Position numbers and translations under genes: made by a program. Below are positions 1 to 6,560 of a stretch of DNA of 6,568 bases, piece after piece (the stretch's first letter is position 1; each line of letters opens with the position of its first letter). The notes under the pieces are model-generated. The model was not told where the DNA came from, searched no databases, and saw nothing but the letters and a program-made list of their open reading frames with translations. The stretch is from an uncultured Bacilli bacterium (GTDB lineage Bacteria > Bacillota_I > Bacilli_A > RF39 > UBA660): assembly GCA_934085635.1 (NCBI GenBank), contig CAKOHL010000062.1, forward strand, positions 1-6,568, read 5' to 3'.

Positions 1-8
1 AATCTTTG

Positions 9-17
9 TGGTATAAT
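9..17 (+). promoter_or_regulatory. Extended -10 promoter element of valS
   Basis: The sequence TGGTATAAT matches the extended -10 consensus TGnTATAAT exactly, with the TATAAT hexamer at 12-17. Transcription would start near 24-25, just before the first base-paired part of the T-box leader, which supports the call. The -35 hexamer would lie upstream of position 1, outside the window, so the promoter is only partly visible. A perfect extended -10 can work with a weak -35. Confidence 0.75.
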
Positions 18-184
18 CTAGTACATAAAGCGAGGAGTAAGAGGAGTAATAGACTGATTTTTGTAGAGAGTTAACGTTTGGTGAAAGTTAATATTTGACG
101 TTTATGAAGGTAGCTTATGAGTGCTTATTTGAATAATAGTAGAATAAGCCGGGGTTATGCACGTTAAGCATTTAAGTTATAAAT

Positions 185-213
185 AAGGTGGTACCGCGAA
201 ATTATTCGCCCTT
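185..213 (+). promoter_or_regulatory. T-box antiterminator
   Basis: The fold matches the known antiterminator: helix A1 is AAGG (185-188) with CCTT (210-213), the seven-base bulge is TGGTACC (189-195), and helix A2 is GCGAA (196-200) with TTCGC (205-209) around the loop ATTA. The first four bulge bases, UGGU, pair with the ACCA 3' end of uncharged tRNA-Val and stabilise this form. It is mutually exclusive with the terminator because the bulge and the two G residues of A1 are also used in the terminator stem. Confidence 0.9.
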
Positions 214-232
214 GGTTACTGCCTTTTATTTT
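185..232 (+). terminator. T-box leader (regulated) terminator
   Basis: The T-box core GGTGGTACC (187-195) can pair with GGTTACTGCC (214-223): seven pairs including two G-U wobbles, one bulged T (216), then two more pairs. A185-A186 can add pairs with T224-T225. The GCGAA/TTCGC hairpin (196-209) can remain inside, with CCTT (210-213) as an asymmetric bulge. TTTTATTTT follows at 224-232 as the release tract. This form would be the default when charged tRNA-Val cannot hold the antiterminator open. I found no SD-sequestering alternative, so control is most likely by transcription termination. Confidence 0.7.
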
Positions 233-239
233 GGGAGGA
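233..239 (+). promoter_or_regulatory. Ribosome binding site of valS
   Basis: GGGAGGA lies seven bases (from the GGAGG core) before the ATG at 246. This decides the start: an in-frame TTG at 231 overlaps the T tract of the terminator and the SD itself and has no SD of its own, so it is not the start. Confidence 0.9.
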
Positions 240-245
240 ATTTTT

Positions 246-2762
246 ATGTTAGAGAAAAAATATGACCATAAGTTGGTTGAAGAAGGAAAGTATGAAAAGT
301 GGCTTAAGAATAAGTATTTCGAAAGTGGAGATGTTAGTAAGAAGCCTTATTCTATAGTTATTCCACCACCTAATGTTACTGGGAAGCTTCATTTAGGGCA
401 TGCTTGGAATACTACTTTGCAAGATATTATTATTAGATTTAAGAGAATGCAAGGTTTTGATGCTTTGTGGCTTCCTGGTATGGATCATGCAGGTATTGCT
501 ACTCAAGCTAAAGTTGATGCTAAGTTAAAAGGTATGGGTATTAATCCTAGAAGTTTGGATAGAGATGAATGGCTTAAGTATGCTTGGGAGTGGAAAGAAG
601 AGTATGCAGATAATATTCATTCACAATGGGCTAAGCTTGGACTTGGGCTTGATTATACTAAAGAGAGATTTACTTTAGATGAAGGTCTTTCTAATGCGGT
701 TAAACACGTTTTTGTTACTCTTTATAATGAGGGATTAATTTATCGTGGAGAGAGGATTATTAACTGGGATCCTGTTGCTATGACAGCACTTTCTAATGAG
801 GAAGTTATTTATAAAGATGTGCCTGGTGCTTTTTATCATATTAAGTATTTTATAGAGGGTACTCAAGAGTTTTTAGAGGTTGCCACTACTAGACCTGAGA
901 CACTTTTTGGCGATACTGCTGTTGCGGTTAATCCTAATGACGAGAGATATAATAAGCTTATTGGTAAGAATGTTGTTCTTCCAATTGTTAATAAGTTAAT
1001 TCCTATTATTGGGGATGAACATGCTGATCCTGAGTTTGGAACTGGTATAGTTAAAATCACTCCAGCACACGATCCTAATGACTTTGAAGTTGGAAATAGA
1101 CATAATTTAGAGAGAATTGTTGTTATTAATCCAGATGGCACAATGAATGAAAATGCAGGTAAGTACAATGGTCTTGATAGATTTGCTTGTAGGGAGAAGC
1201 TTGTAGAGGACTTAAGAGAAAATGGTTTACTTATTAGTGTTGAAGAAATTGTGCACTCAGTTGGACACTCTGAGAGAAGTGATGCTATGATAGAGCCTTA
1301 TCTTTCTAAGCAATGGTTTGTTAAGATGAGACCTCTTGCTGATAGGGTTTTAGAGAATCAGAAGGATAAGAATTCTAAGGTTAATTTTGTACCTGAGAGA
1401 TTTGAGAAAATTATGAATCACTGGATGGAGATTACTTATGATTGGTGTATTTCTAGACAACTTTGGTGGGGTCACAGAATTCCTGCTTGGTATAAGGGAG
1501 AAGAAATATATGTAGGTTATGAGGCACCTAAAGAAGAAGGTTGGGTTCAAGATGAGGATGTTTTGGATACTTGGTTCTCTAGTGCACTTTGGCCTTTTAG
1601 TACTATGGGCTGGCCAGAAGAGACTGATTTATTTAAGAGATATTATCCTAATAATGTTTTAGTTACAGGTTATGATATTATACCTTTCTGGGTTAATAGA
1701 ATGACTTTTGAAGGACTTCATTTTACTAATTCTAGACCTTTTAAAGATTGTTTAATTCACGGACTAATTCGTGATAAAGAAGGTAGAAAGATGAGTAAGA
1801 GTCTTGGTAATGGTGTAGATCCTATGGATGTTATAGATGAGTATGGTGCTGATGCTTTAAGATATTTCTTATCAACTAGTACTGCTCAAGGGCAAGACCT
1901 TAGATATGATGAAGATAAAGTTAAGTCAACTTGGAATTTTATTAATAAGTTATGGAATGCAAGTAGATTTTGTTTGATGAATATTGAAGATTTAAAGGAA
2001 TATGATTTTTCTTCATTAGAAAGTAAGGATAAGTGGATTTTAAATAAGTTAAATGGCGTTATTAAAGAAGTTACTAAATCAATGGAAAAGTATGAGTTTA
2101 ATAATGCTGGCGCTGTGCTTTATGGATTTATTTGGGATGATTTTTGTGATTCTTATATAGAGATGAGTAAGTTTAGTTTGGATAAAGTTAGTACTAAGAG
2201 TACACTTTGCTACACTATTAGTGCCATTTTAAGGATGATGCATCCATTTATGCCTTATGTTACTGATGAGATTTATGATATGCTTCCTATTAAGGAAAGT
2301 GAGAGTATTGTTATTAGTAACTACCCTACTGTTAATAAGAAATTTAGTTTTGATAAAGAAGAAAAGGATATTAATGAGGCAATAGGATTTATTAAAGCAT
2401 TTAGAAATGTTAAACAAGAGAATAATTTGCCTAAGGATATTAAAGTAGTTTTGAATTTTGAGAATCCACTTGTTGTTAGTATGCTAAAGCTTGAGGATTG
2501 TTTGATTAATGAGGCATTAGATATTACTGAGTATAAAGTTAAGTTTAATGATTTGACAGCTAGTATTTATTATGAAAAAGAGATTACTGAAGAAGATATA
2601 CTTAATAAAGAAAAGCAAATAGCTAGTCTAGAGGCTAGTATTAAGAAACGTGAGGCTCTTTTAAGTAATGCCGGGTTTGTTAGTAAGGCTCCTCTTAATT
2701 TAGTTGAAGAGGAAAAGAGTAAACTTGAAAGTGAGAAGAAGCTTTTAGAGTCTTTGATGTAA
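246..2762 (+). CDS. valS: Valyl-tRNA synthetase (ValRS)
   Basis: A cytoplasmic class Ia aminoacyl-tRNA synthetase that charges tRNA-Val with valine using ATP and hydrolyses mischarged Thr-tRNA-Val. The N-terminal half of the Rossmann fold carries PPPNVTGKLHLGH, with the HIGH-type signature HLGH at residues 49-52. The inserted CP1 editing domain (about 190-340) has TTRPET (214-219) and the HDPND segment (275-279). WCISRQLWWGHRIPAWY (400-416) and the KMSKS loop (515-519) complete the active site. The helical anticodon-binding domain spans roughly 595-735, and the last 60 or so residues form the charged coiled-coil arm typical of ValRS. The length of 838 aa is somewhat shorter than the about 880 aa of the Bacillus enzyme. 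The segment after GHRIPAWY has no CxxC pairs, so the zinc-binding insert of some ValRS is absent, as in Bacillus. Start ATG is set by the SD at 233-239. The gene is controlled by the valine T-box and appears monocistronic, ending at the hairpin at 2766-2796. No frameshift or missing catalytic motif was seen. Confidence 0.98.
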   Translation: MLEKKYDHKLVEEGKYEKWLKNKYFESGDVSKKPYSIVIPPPNVTGKLHLGHAWNTTLQDIIIRFKRMQGFDALWLPGMDHAGIATQAKVDAKLKGMGINPRSLDRDEWLKYAWEWKEEYADNIHSQWAKLGLGLDYTKERFTLDEGLSNAVKHVFVTLYNEGLIYRGERIINWDPVAMTALSNEEVIYKDVPGAFYHIKYFIEGTQEFLEVATTRPETLFGDTAVAVNPNDERYNKLIGKNVVLPIVNKLIPIIGDEHADPEFGTGIVKITPAHDPNDFEVGNRHNLERIVVINPDGTMNENAGKYNGLDRFACREKLVEDLRENGLLISVEEIVHSVGHSERSDAMIEPYLSKQWFVKMRPLADRVLENQKDKNSKVNFVPERFEKIMNHWMEITYDWCISRQLWWGHRIPAWYKGEEIYVGYEAPKEEGWVQDEDVLDTWFSSALWPFSTMGWPEETDLFKRYYPNNVLVTGYDIIPFWVNRMTFEGLHFTNSRPFKDCLIHGLIRDKEGRKMSKSLGNGVDPMDVIDEYGADALRYFLSTSTAQGQDLRYDEDKVKSTWNFINKLWNASRFCLMNIEDLKEYDFSSLESKDKWILNKLNGVIKEVTKSMEKYEFNNAGAVLYGFIWDDFCDSYIEMSKFSLDKVSTKSTLCYTISAILRMMHPFMPYVTDEIYDMLPIKESESIVISNYPTVNKKFSFDKEEKDINEAIGFIKAFRNVKQENNLPKDIKVVLNFENPLVVSMLKLEDCLINEALDITEYKVKFNDLTASIYYEKEITEEDILNKEKQIASLEASIKKREALLSNAGFVSKAPLNLVEEEKSKLESEKKLLESLM

Positions 2763-2765
2763 TTT

Positions 2766-2796
2766 AAAAGAAGTAACTACGAATTACTTCTTTTTT
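2766..2796 (+). terminator. valS terminator in the convergent junction
   Basis: AAAAGAAGTAA (2766-2776) and TTACTTCTTTT (2784-2794) form a perfect 11-bp stem with a 7-base loop, CTACGAA, and the T run continues to 2796. It starts four bases after the valS stop. Read on the - strand the same hairpin exists, but the T run lies within the stem and is followed by AAATT, so it could act in both directions yet should be weaker for the exporter operon. The loop contains the stop codon of the distal permease gene (TAG, 2777-2779 on the - strand), and one arm of the stem encodes that protein's last residues. Confidence 0.9.
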
Positions 2797-3925
2797 GTTT
2801 CGTTATTAAGTTGTTAATTATAATAAATAATATCATAAATAGGATTAGTGTAAGTGTGTTTGGAAGTATGTTTGTTAATAGTGTTTTGTCTATTATTTCT
2901 GCTGACATTATTTTATTATTTGTGTTTATGTAGTAGTATGCTGGAAATATGTGAGCAAGTTTAAGTACTTTTGAGCCTAGGTATTCTACTGGCAAGAATG
3001 CACCACACAAGAATGCTGAGCCGAGTGCGACTACGTTTACTATTCCCCCTATTGCATCTTTATTTTTTACTAATGTACTTATAAGGAGTGCAAAAGTTAA
3101 GGCGGATAATGAGAATACTAATGAGTTTAATATGTATAATAAGCCTTTGGTGTTAAGTACTGAACTCTTTAGTAATATTATTGCAAGTAATGTGTATAAA
3201 AGCCATAAGACTAATACATAAGCAAGACCTGATATGAGTAGTAAGTTATTATGTTTTTTGTAGTTCATACTGCTTACTGTTATTCTTTTGTTTATAGTTT
3301 TTTCTTTGAAGCTTGTCATTACTAGAGTTATTATAAATATTATTGCAGCTAGAATGCTATAGCTTGCGAAGTTAAAGTATCTTGATACTTTGTTTTCTGC
3401 TGTTTTGTCTACTTTGGATGAGACTACTACTTTTGATTCTTCTTTTAGTGTTTTGTTGATTTTGTTTATGAGTTCTTGTTCATTAGTTGTGTAAGCTCTC
3501 AATAAGTTTTGAACTGTTAGGTATTTATTAAGTATCATTTCTGCTAGATGCGCACTGTAGTCATTTGTGCTTTTTATGTCTAATGTTACATTTTCTCCAT
3601 TTAGAATCTTTTCTCTATAGTCATCATTTATGTATATTATGTAGTTTACATCTCTATAGAATAAAGCATCATTTCTTTTTTCTTCAGAGTTTTCTATTTG
3701 TACTATGTTTGTGTTTTGAATTAGGTAGTCAATTAGGTTTTTAGTGAGGCCTATATTTTCGCCTTGATTTACTATTAGTACGTCTGGTTTTTCATTTGTG
3801 AAATTTAGATTTGCTTCTTTAGATGACAAGTTAATTCCACCAAAGGATACTAGCATAACAGTATATAGTATTATTGTACCTTTGTATTTTTTTATGATTT
3901 TCCAGAATGTTTTAAATACTGTCAT
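2777..3925 (-). CDS. ABC-2 type transporter permease (second, distal)
   Basis: Membrane subunit of the predicted ABC exporter, 382 aa. One hydrophobic segment near the N terminus (about 17-33) is followed by a large polar domain (about 40-180) predicted to lie outside the membrane. Five more hydrophobic segments follow at about 184-206, 227-252, 261-285, 291-312 and 351-374. This 1 + extracellular domain + 5 topology is that of the ABC-2 membrane family (DrrB/YhaP-like broad group). The stretch FLPVEYLGSKVLKLAHIFPA (310-329), between the fifth and sixth segments, is typical of the family. The start at 3925 has a strong SD, AAGGAGGA, placed inside the end of the preceding permease gene, which it overlaps by 14 nt. 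Translation is therefore probably coupled. It is the last gene of the operon and its stop lies in the loop of the terminator shared with valS. It has the same length as its partner permease but clearly different sequence, so the two probably form a heterodimer. Substrate is unknown. Confidence 0.9.
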   Translation of the reverse strand: MTVFKTFWKIIKKYKGTIILYTVMLVSFGGINLSSKEANLNFTNEKPDVLIVNQGENIGLTKNLIDYLIQNTNIVQIENSEEKRNDALFYRDVNYIIYINDDYREKILNGENVTLDIKSTNDYSAHLAEMILNKYLTVQNLLRAYTTNEQELINKINKTLKEESKVVVSSKVDKTAENKVSRYFNFASYSILAAIIFIITLVMTSFKEKTINKRITVSSMNYKKHNNLLLISGLAYVLVLWLLYTLLAIILLKSSVLNTKGLLYILNSLVFSLSALTFALLISTLVKNKDAIGGIVNVVALGSAFLCGAFLPVEYLGSKVLKLAHIFPAYYYINTNNKIMSAEIIDKTLLTNILPNTLTLILFMILFIIINNLITKQKRSNS

Positions 3926-5060
3926 ACTTTTTCCTCCTTAGGTTTATAACTGATATTGTTATTAGGATTAGAGATATTGCTACAAGAATTATTAGATTTG
4001 TTAAGTATCTTTTTAAGTCGTTATAGTAATATAGTGAGTAGTATCCATCTGTAATTAGACTTGTTATGTTTATTTTGTTTATGATTGGTATGTTTTTGTC
4101 TATTACGTATTTCATTGTTATACCATACATTCCTGCGAAGAAGCTTGATATCATTGTAAATGCTATTAGAACTCCTGTTTTTAGGTTTTCAGTGCCTTTT
4201 ATTACTACAGAGATGAATACGCCTAGTGCGAGGCCTGATAAACTTCCTGCTGCTGTTATTATGAGGACTGGAAGCAATTTATTTCCGAAGTCTGCTTTTA
4301 AGACAAATAGTGTGTATAGGAATATTAATGCTATACCGATTAGCTCGACTAAGTAGCATACTAGAAAGTCACTTAGGAGTAGAGTTGTTTTTTTAATTTT
4401 TGATATACTTGTTCTTTTTCCTACGGCGCTGATGTTTGCTTGGTGTTTGTTTGTTAGGAACATTGAAATTAAACCGCCGTATAGACTTGCCATTGCTAGA
4501 AGTGTGTAGTACTCAATGTTTGTGTAACTTAAGTTTTTATTAGAAATGTCGTTTAGTTCGACTTTAATTTGTGGTAATTCTAGTAGTTTGGCATCATCAG
4601 ATGGAGGAGTATTTTCTAGAGACATTTTTGCAAGTACTTCTTCGTAAATGTCTTTTTGAATTCTTATTTCATCAAATACGTATCTTATTATTGTTTCATT
4701 TGTACCGTTTTCTTTAACGTGAATTACTGGCGTGTCCTCTTCAAATTGTATATATGCACTTATTTTTTTATCATTTAATAGTTTTTTTGCTTCATTTAGT
4801 GTTACATATTTTGTTGTGAATATTTGATTTTCACTTTCATTTGAACTTAGCGATTTTATTGTTTCTTTGTAGAAAGGATTTATTTCACTACTATTTACTA
4901 TAGCAATGTCGATTATGTTAAATGCTTCGCTGTTTTCTATGTTTGAAAAAGCTAATTTGAATAAGGTACCTAGAATTATTGGAAATACTAATGACCAGAA
5001 TAAAAGACTTTTGTTTTTTAAAAGTATTTTTAATGAGTATTTAAAATTATGGGCAAACAT
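3912..5060 (-). CDS. ABC-2 type transporter permease (first)
   Basis: Membrane subunit of the predicted ABC exporter, 382 aa. The short basic N terminus (KYSLKILLKNK) is cytoplasmic. Transmembrane segment 1 is at about 18-38. A polar domain of about 140 residues follows, then five segments at about 183-203, 226-254, 261-287, 294-314 and 352-374, and a basic tail LRRKK that fits a cytoplasmic C terminus. The sequence NITSLITDGYYSLYYYNDLK (331-350), before the last segment, resembles the conserved DGYYSL-type region of ABC-2 permeases. The gene starts within the stop codon of the ATPase gene (TGATG, one shared base), and only a weak GAGAG (5065-5069) serves as SD, so it probably depends on ribosomes finishing the ATPase. 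It overlaps the next permease by 14 nt. Pairing of one ATPase with two unlike permeases is the layout of exporters such as LnrLMN (linearmycin resistance) of Bacillus; orthology is not claimed. Confidence 0.9.
   Translation of the reverse strand: MFAHNFKYSLKILLKNKSLLFWSLVFPIILGTLFKLAFSNIENSEAFNIIDIAIVNSSEINPFYKETIKSLSSNESENQIFTTKYVTLNEAKKLLNDKKISAYIQFEEDTPVIHVKENGTNETIIRYVFDEIRIQKDIYEEVLAKMSLENTPPSDDAKLLELPQIKVELNDISNKNLSYTNIEYYTLLAMASLYGGLISMFLTNKHQANISAVGKRTSISKIKKTTLLLSDFLVCYLVELIGIALIFLYTLFVLKADFGNKLLPVLIITAAGSLSGLALGVFISVVIKGTENLKTGVLIAFTMISSFFAGMYGITMKYVIDKNIPIINKINITSLITDGYYSLYYYNDLKRYLTNLIILVAISLILITISVINLRRKKYDSI
3932..3939 (-). promoter_or_regulatory. Ribosome binding site of the distal permease gene
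   Basis: AAGGAGGA on the - strand is a near-perfect SD, six bases before the ATG at 3925. It lies inside the upstream permease gene, where it forms part of the codons for the basic C-terminal RRKK. The distal permease can therefore be initiated independently as well as by coupling. Confidence 0.85.
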
Positions 5061-5992
5061 CAGTCTCTCAATTCCTTTCCTGTAAGCTCTAAGAATACGT
5101 CATTTAATGTTGGTCTTTCTGAGAATATTTTGTCATATCTTATTTTGTTTGTTTTTAAGAATTCAATTAGGTCTACTAAGTTATCTTTGCCTTTTGTGTA
5201 TGTTATTAGCAATGTCCCATTTATGTAAGTTACTTCTTCTACATTTTTTAGTTTTTTAATTTTTTCTATTGTTTTGTTTTCAATATTTTCTGATTCGATT
5301 GTTATTTTTTCTTCTATGTTTGTTAGGCTTTTTAATTCGTCGCTTGTTCCTTCTGCAATTATTTTCCCCTTGTCTAGAATGATTATTTTGTCACATAGCA
5401 TTTCTGCTTCTTCCATATAGTGTGTTGTGTATAAGATTGCTGCACCATTTTTAGCTAGATTTTTTACACTTTCAAGTATGTTGTTTCTGCTTTGTGGGTC
5501 TACGGCTACTGTAGGTTCATCTAGGAATATTAATTTAGGCTTGTGTGCAATTCCGCAGGCTATGTTAAGTCTTCTTAAGAGTCCACCTGATAGTTGTTTT
5601 GGATAAAAGTTTTTGAATTCTTCAAGGTGTACTAGCTCAAGTGCATCCATCACATATTTTGTTCTTTCTTTTTTGTCATCAATATATAAACCACAAAAGT
5701 AATCGATGTTTTCTAGTACAGTTAATTCTTCAAATACAGCAACTTCCTGAAATATTACACCTATTTTGCTTTTTACTTCATAGTTTTCTGGTGACATTGT
5801 TTTTCCAAATAGTTTTACTGAACCTTCTGATTTTATTAGTGATAGTATTGCATTTATTGTTGTGCTTTTGCCACTTCCATTCGGACCTAGTAATCCTAGT
5901 ATTTCCCCTTCTTTTACATTAAATGATATATTGTCTACTGCGGTTAGTTCTTTGTATTTTTTTGTTAGATTTTTTACTTCAATTACGTTCAT
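5060..5992 (-). CDS. ABC transporter ATP-binding protein (exporter type)
   Basis: The 310-aa cytoplasmic ATPase would power the two neighbouring permeases. It holds all nucleotide-binding motifs in order: Walker A GPNGSGKST (36-44), Q-loop glutamine at 82 (VIFQE), signature LSGGL (134-138), Walker B LIFLDEP (154-160) with the catalytic glutamate, D-loop AVD (163-165), and H-loop histidine 191 (TTHYMEEAE). The signature reads LSGGLLRR where many have LSGGMKRR, an ordinary variant. After about residue 220 comes a C-terminal accessory region ending in RPTLNDVFLELTGKELRD, the ending typical of the DrrA/CcmA-like exporters that work with ABC-2 permeases. The start ATG at 5992 has SD AGAGGA five bases upstream, inside the repressor gene, which it overlaps by 14 nt. 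Its stop shares one base with the ATG of the first permease. The motifs point to an active ATPase; only the exported compound is unknown. Confidence 0.96.
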   Translation of the reverse strand: MNVIEVKNLTKKYKELTAVDNISFNVKEGEILGLLGPNGSGKSTTINAILSLIKSEGSVKLFGKTMSPENYEVKSKIGVIFQEVAVFEELTVLENIDYFCGLYIDDKKERTKYVMDALELVHLEEFKNFYPKQLSGGLLRRLNIACGIAHKPKLIFLDEPTVAVDPQSRNNILESVKNLAKNGAAILYTTHYMEEAEMLCDKIIILDKGKIIAEGTSDELKSLTNIEEKITIESENIENKTIEKIKKLKNVEEVTYINGTLLITYTKGKDNLVDLIEFLKTNKIRYDKIFSERPTLNDVFLELTGKELRD

Positions 5993-6560
5993 TTTTATCC
6001 TCTCTTTCTTTAAGCATTAGTGCCCTGTATTCTTCTGTTAATAATTCTTTTACTTGATTTTTTGTTAGTCTTAGTGTACCAGAATTTATTAATACTGCTA
6101 AGCCGTGTGTGTATATCCACATTTTGAAGTGAAATGTTTTGATTTTTTTGCCTTTTAGGTTTGTGCTTTTTTCTACTATTTTTTCGAAGGCAGCTTGGTT
6201 TTCACTGTCATCTTTTATGTAGTCATCTATTGTTGTTTGTGTGTTTGTCATAAACATTAATTTAAATAGATTGTTTTCTTCTTTGGCAAAATTTATGTAG
6301 TTTAGGCCAGTTTGCATATATTCTTTTTCTGTGCTACTATGGATTTTGGTTATGTATGCATAGAAGTATTCTTCTATTTTTTTGTATAGTTCGTTTTTGA
6401 GTTCTTCACTATTCTTGAACTGATAGTATATTGGTCTTATTGATGAGTTAAGCTTTTTTGCAATTGCACGATTACTAAGACTTTTTATACCTTCTATTCT
6501 TGTTATTTCGAATGCTGCATCTAGTATTTTTTCTTTTGTTATCGTTACTGGTTTTGACAA
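5979..6560 (-). CDS. TetR/AcrR-family transcriptional repressor, 5' end uncertain
   Basis: Predicted dimeric DNA-binding repressor of its own operon, 193 aa as drawn. The N-terminal TetR domain is clear: helix 1 ITKEKILDAAFEITR (7-21), then the helix-turn-helix LSNRAIAKKLNSSIRPIYYQF (28-48), with YYQF the usual recognition-helix ending. The C-terminal ligand-binding and dimer region contains WIYTHGLAVL (148-157), resembling the W..HG signature of the WHG-type TetR C-terminal domain (TetR_C_33 group, from memory). Being first in an exporter operon, it most likely represses the operon until an exported compound binds. The drawn start is a TTG with no visible SD, and the frame stays open to the right edge (codons GAT AAA just before), so the true start may lie beyond 6568. 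Promoter and operator are outside the window. Its 3' end overlaps the ATPase gene by 14 nt and carries that gene's SD. Confidence 0.93.
   Translation of the reverse strand: MSKPVTITKEKILDAAFEITRIEGIKSLSNRAIAKKLNSSIRPIYYQFKNSEELKNELYKKIEEYFYAYITKIHSSTEKEYMQTGLNYINFAKEENNLFKLMFMTNTQTTIDDYIKDDSENQAAFEKIVEKSTNLKGKKIKTFHFKMWIYTHGLAVLINSGTLRLTKNQVKELLTEEYRALMLKEREDKNERN
5998..6003 (-). promoter_or_regulatory. Ribosome binding site of the ABC ATPase gene
   Basis: AGAGGA on the - strand lies five bases before the ATG at 5992 and within the last codons of the TetR-family gene. It supports that ATG as the start and makes translational coupling with the repressor gene likely. Confidence 0.75.

Larger units (their letters stand above)
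25..232 (+). promoter_or_regulatory. T-box riboswitch leader, tRNA-Val responsive
   Basis: This untranslated leader senses uncharged tRNA-Val and allows transcription to continue into valS when valine charging is low. Visible Stem I parts are the AGUAA loop-E strand (45-49), a helix TAGAC (50-54) with GTTTA (100-104), the AGAGAG element (65-70), and a distal helix TTAAC (71-75)/GTTAA (87-91) closing a loop with the conserved GGTGAAAG (80-87). The specifier strand reads GAAG-GUA (106-112), so the specifier codon is GUA, valine. GCTTAT occurs at 113-118 and 123-128; either could close the base of Stem I against ATAAAGC (25-31), while GCTTATT (123-129) can also pair with AATAAGC (143-149) as Stem II. 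ATGC (157-160)/GCAT (168-171) is a small Stem III. The T-box core AAGGTGGTACCGCG is at 185-198. T at 192 in the UGGU matches discriminator A73, as expected for tRNA-Val. The family assignment is secure; individual helices were folded by hand. Confidence 0.95.

Noticed and set aside
32..49. Perfect tandem duplication of GAGGAGTAA (32-40 and 41-49) in the leader
   Set aside because: The second copy supplies the conserved AGUA loop-E strand of Stem I. The first supplies the GA-rich kink-turn strand and a UAAG that can pair with CUUA (114-117). Two conserved purine-rich motifs explain the likeness, so it is probably not a separate repeat element.
231..245. TTG at 231 as an alternative valS start adding five residues
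   Set aside because: It overlaps the terminator T tract and the SD, and has no SD of its own. The ATG at 246 has a well-spaced GGGAGGA and gives the usual ValRS N terminus.
863..1168. 101-codon open frame on the - strand inside valS
   Set aside because: It lies wholly within the conserved ValRS editing domain, lacks an SD, and its translation resembles no known family. It is an antisense shadow of the AT-rich coding sequence.
4066..4356. 96-codon open frame on the + strand inside the first permease gene
   Set aside because: Its hydrophobic translation is the mirror of membrane-segment codons on the other strand, and no SD or promoter is seen.
5641..5922. 93-codon open frame on the + strand inside the ATPase gene
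   Set aside because: It is fully opposite the Walker A to signature region, which is constrained by the ATPase. Its composition (runs of L, F, H) is what an antisense frame would give.
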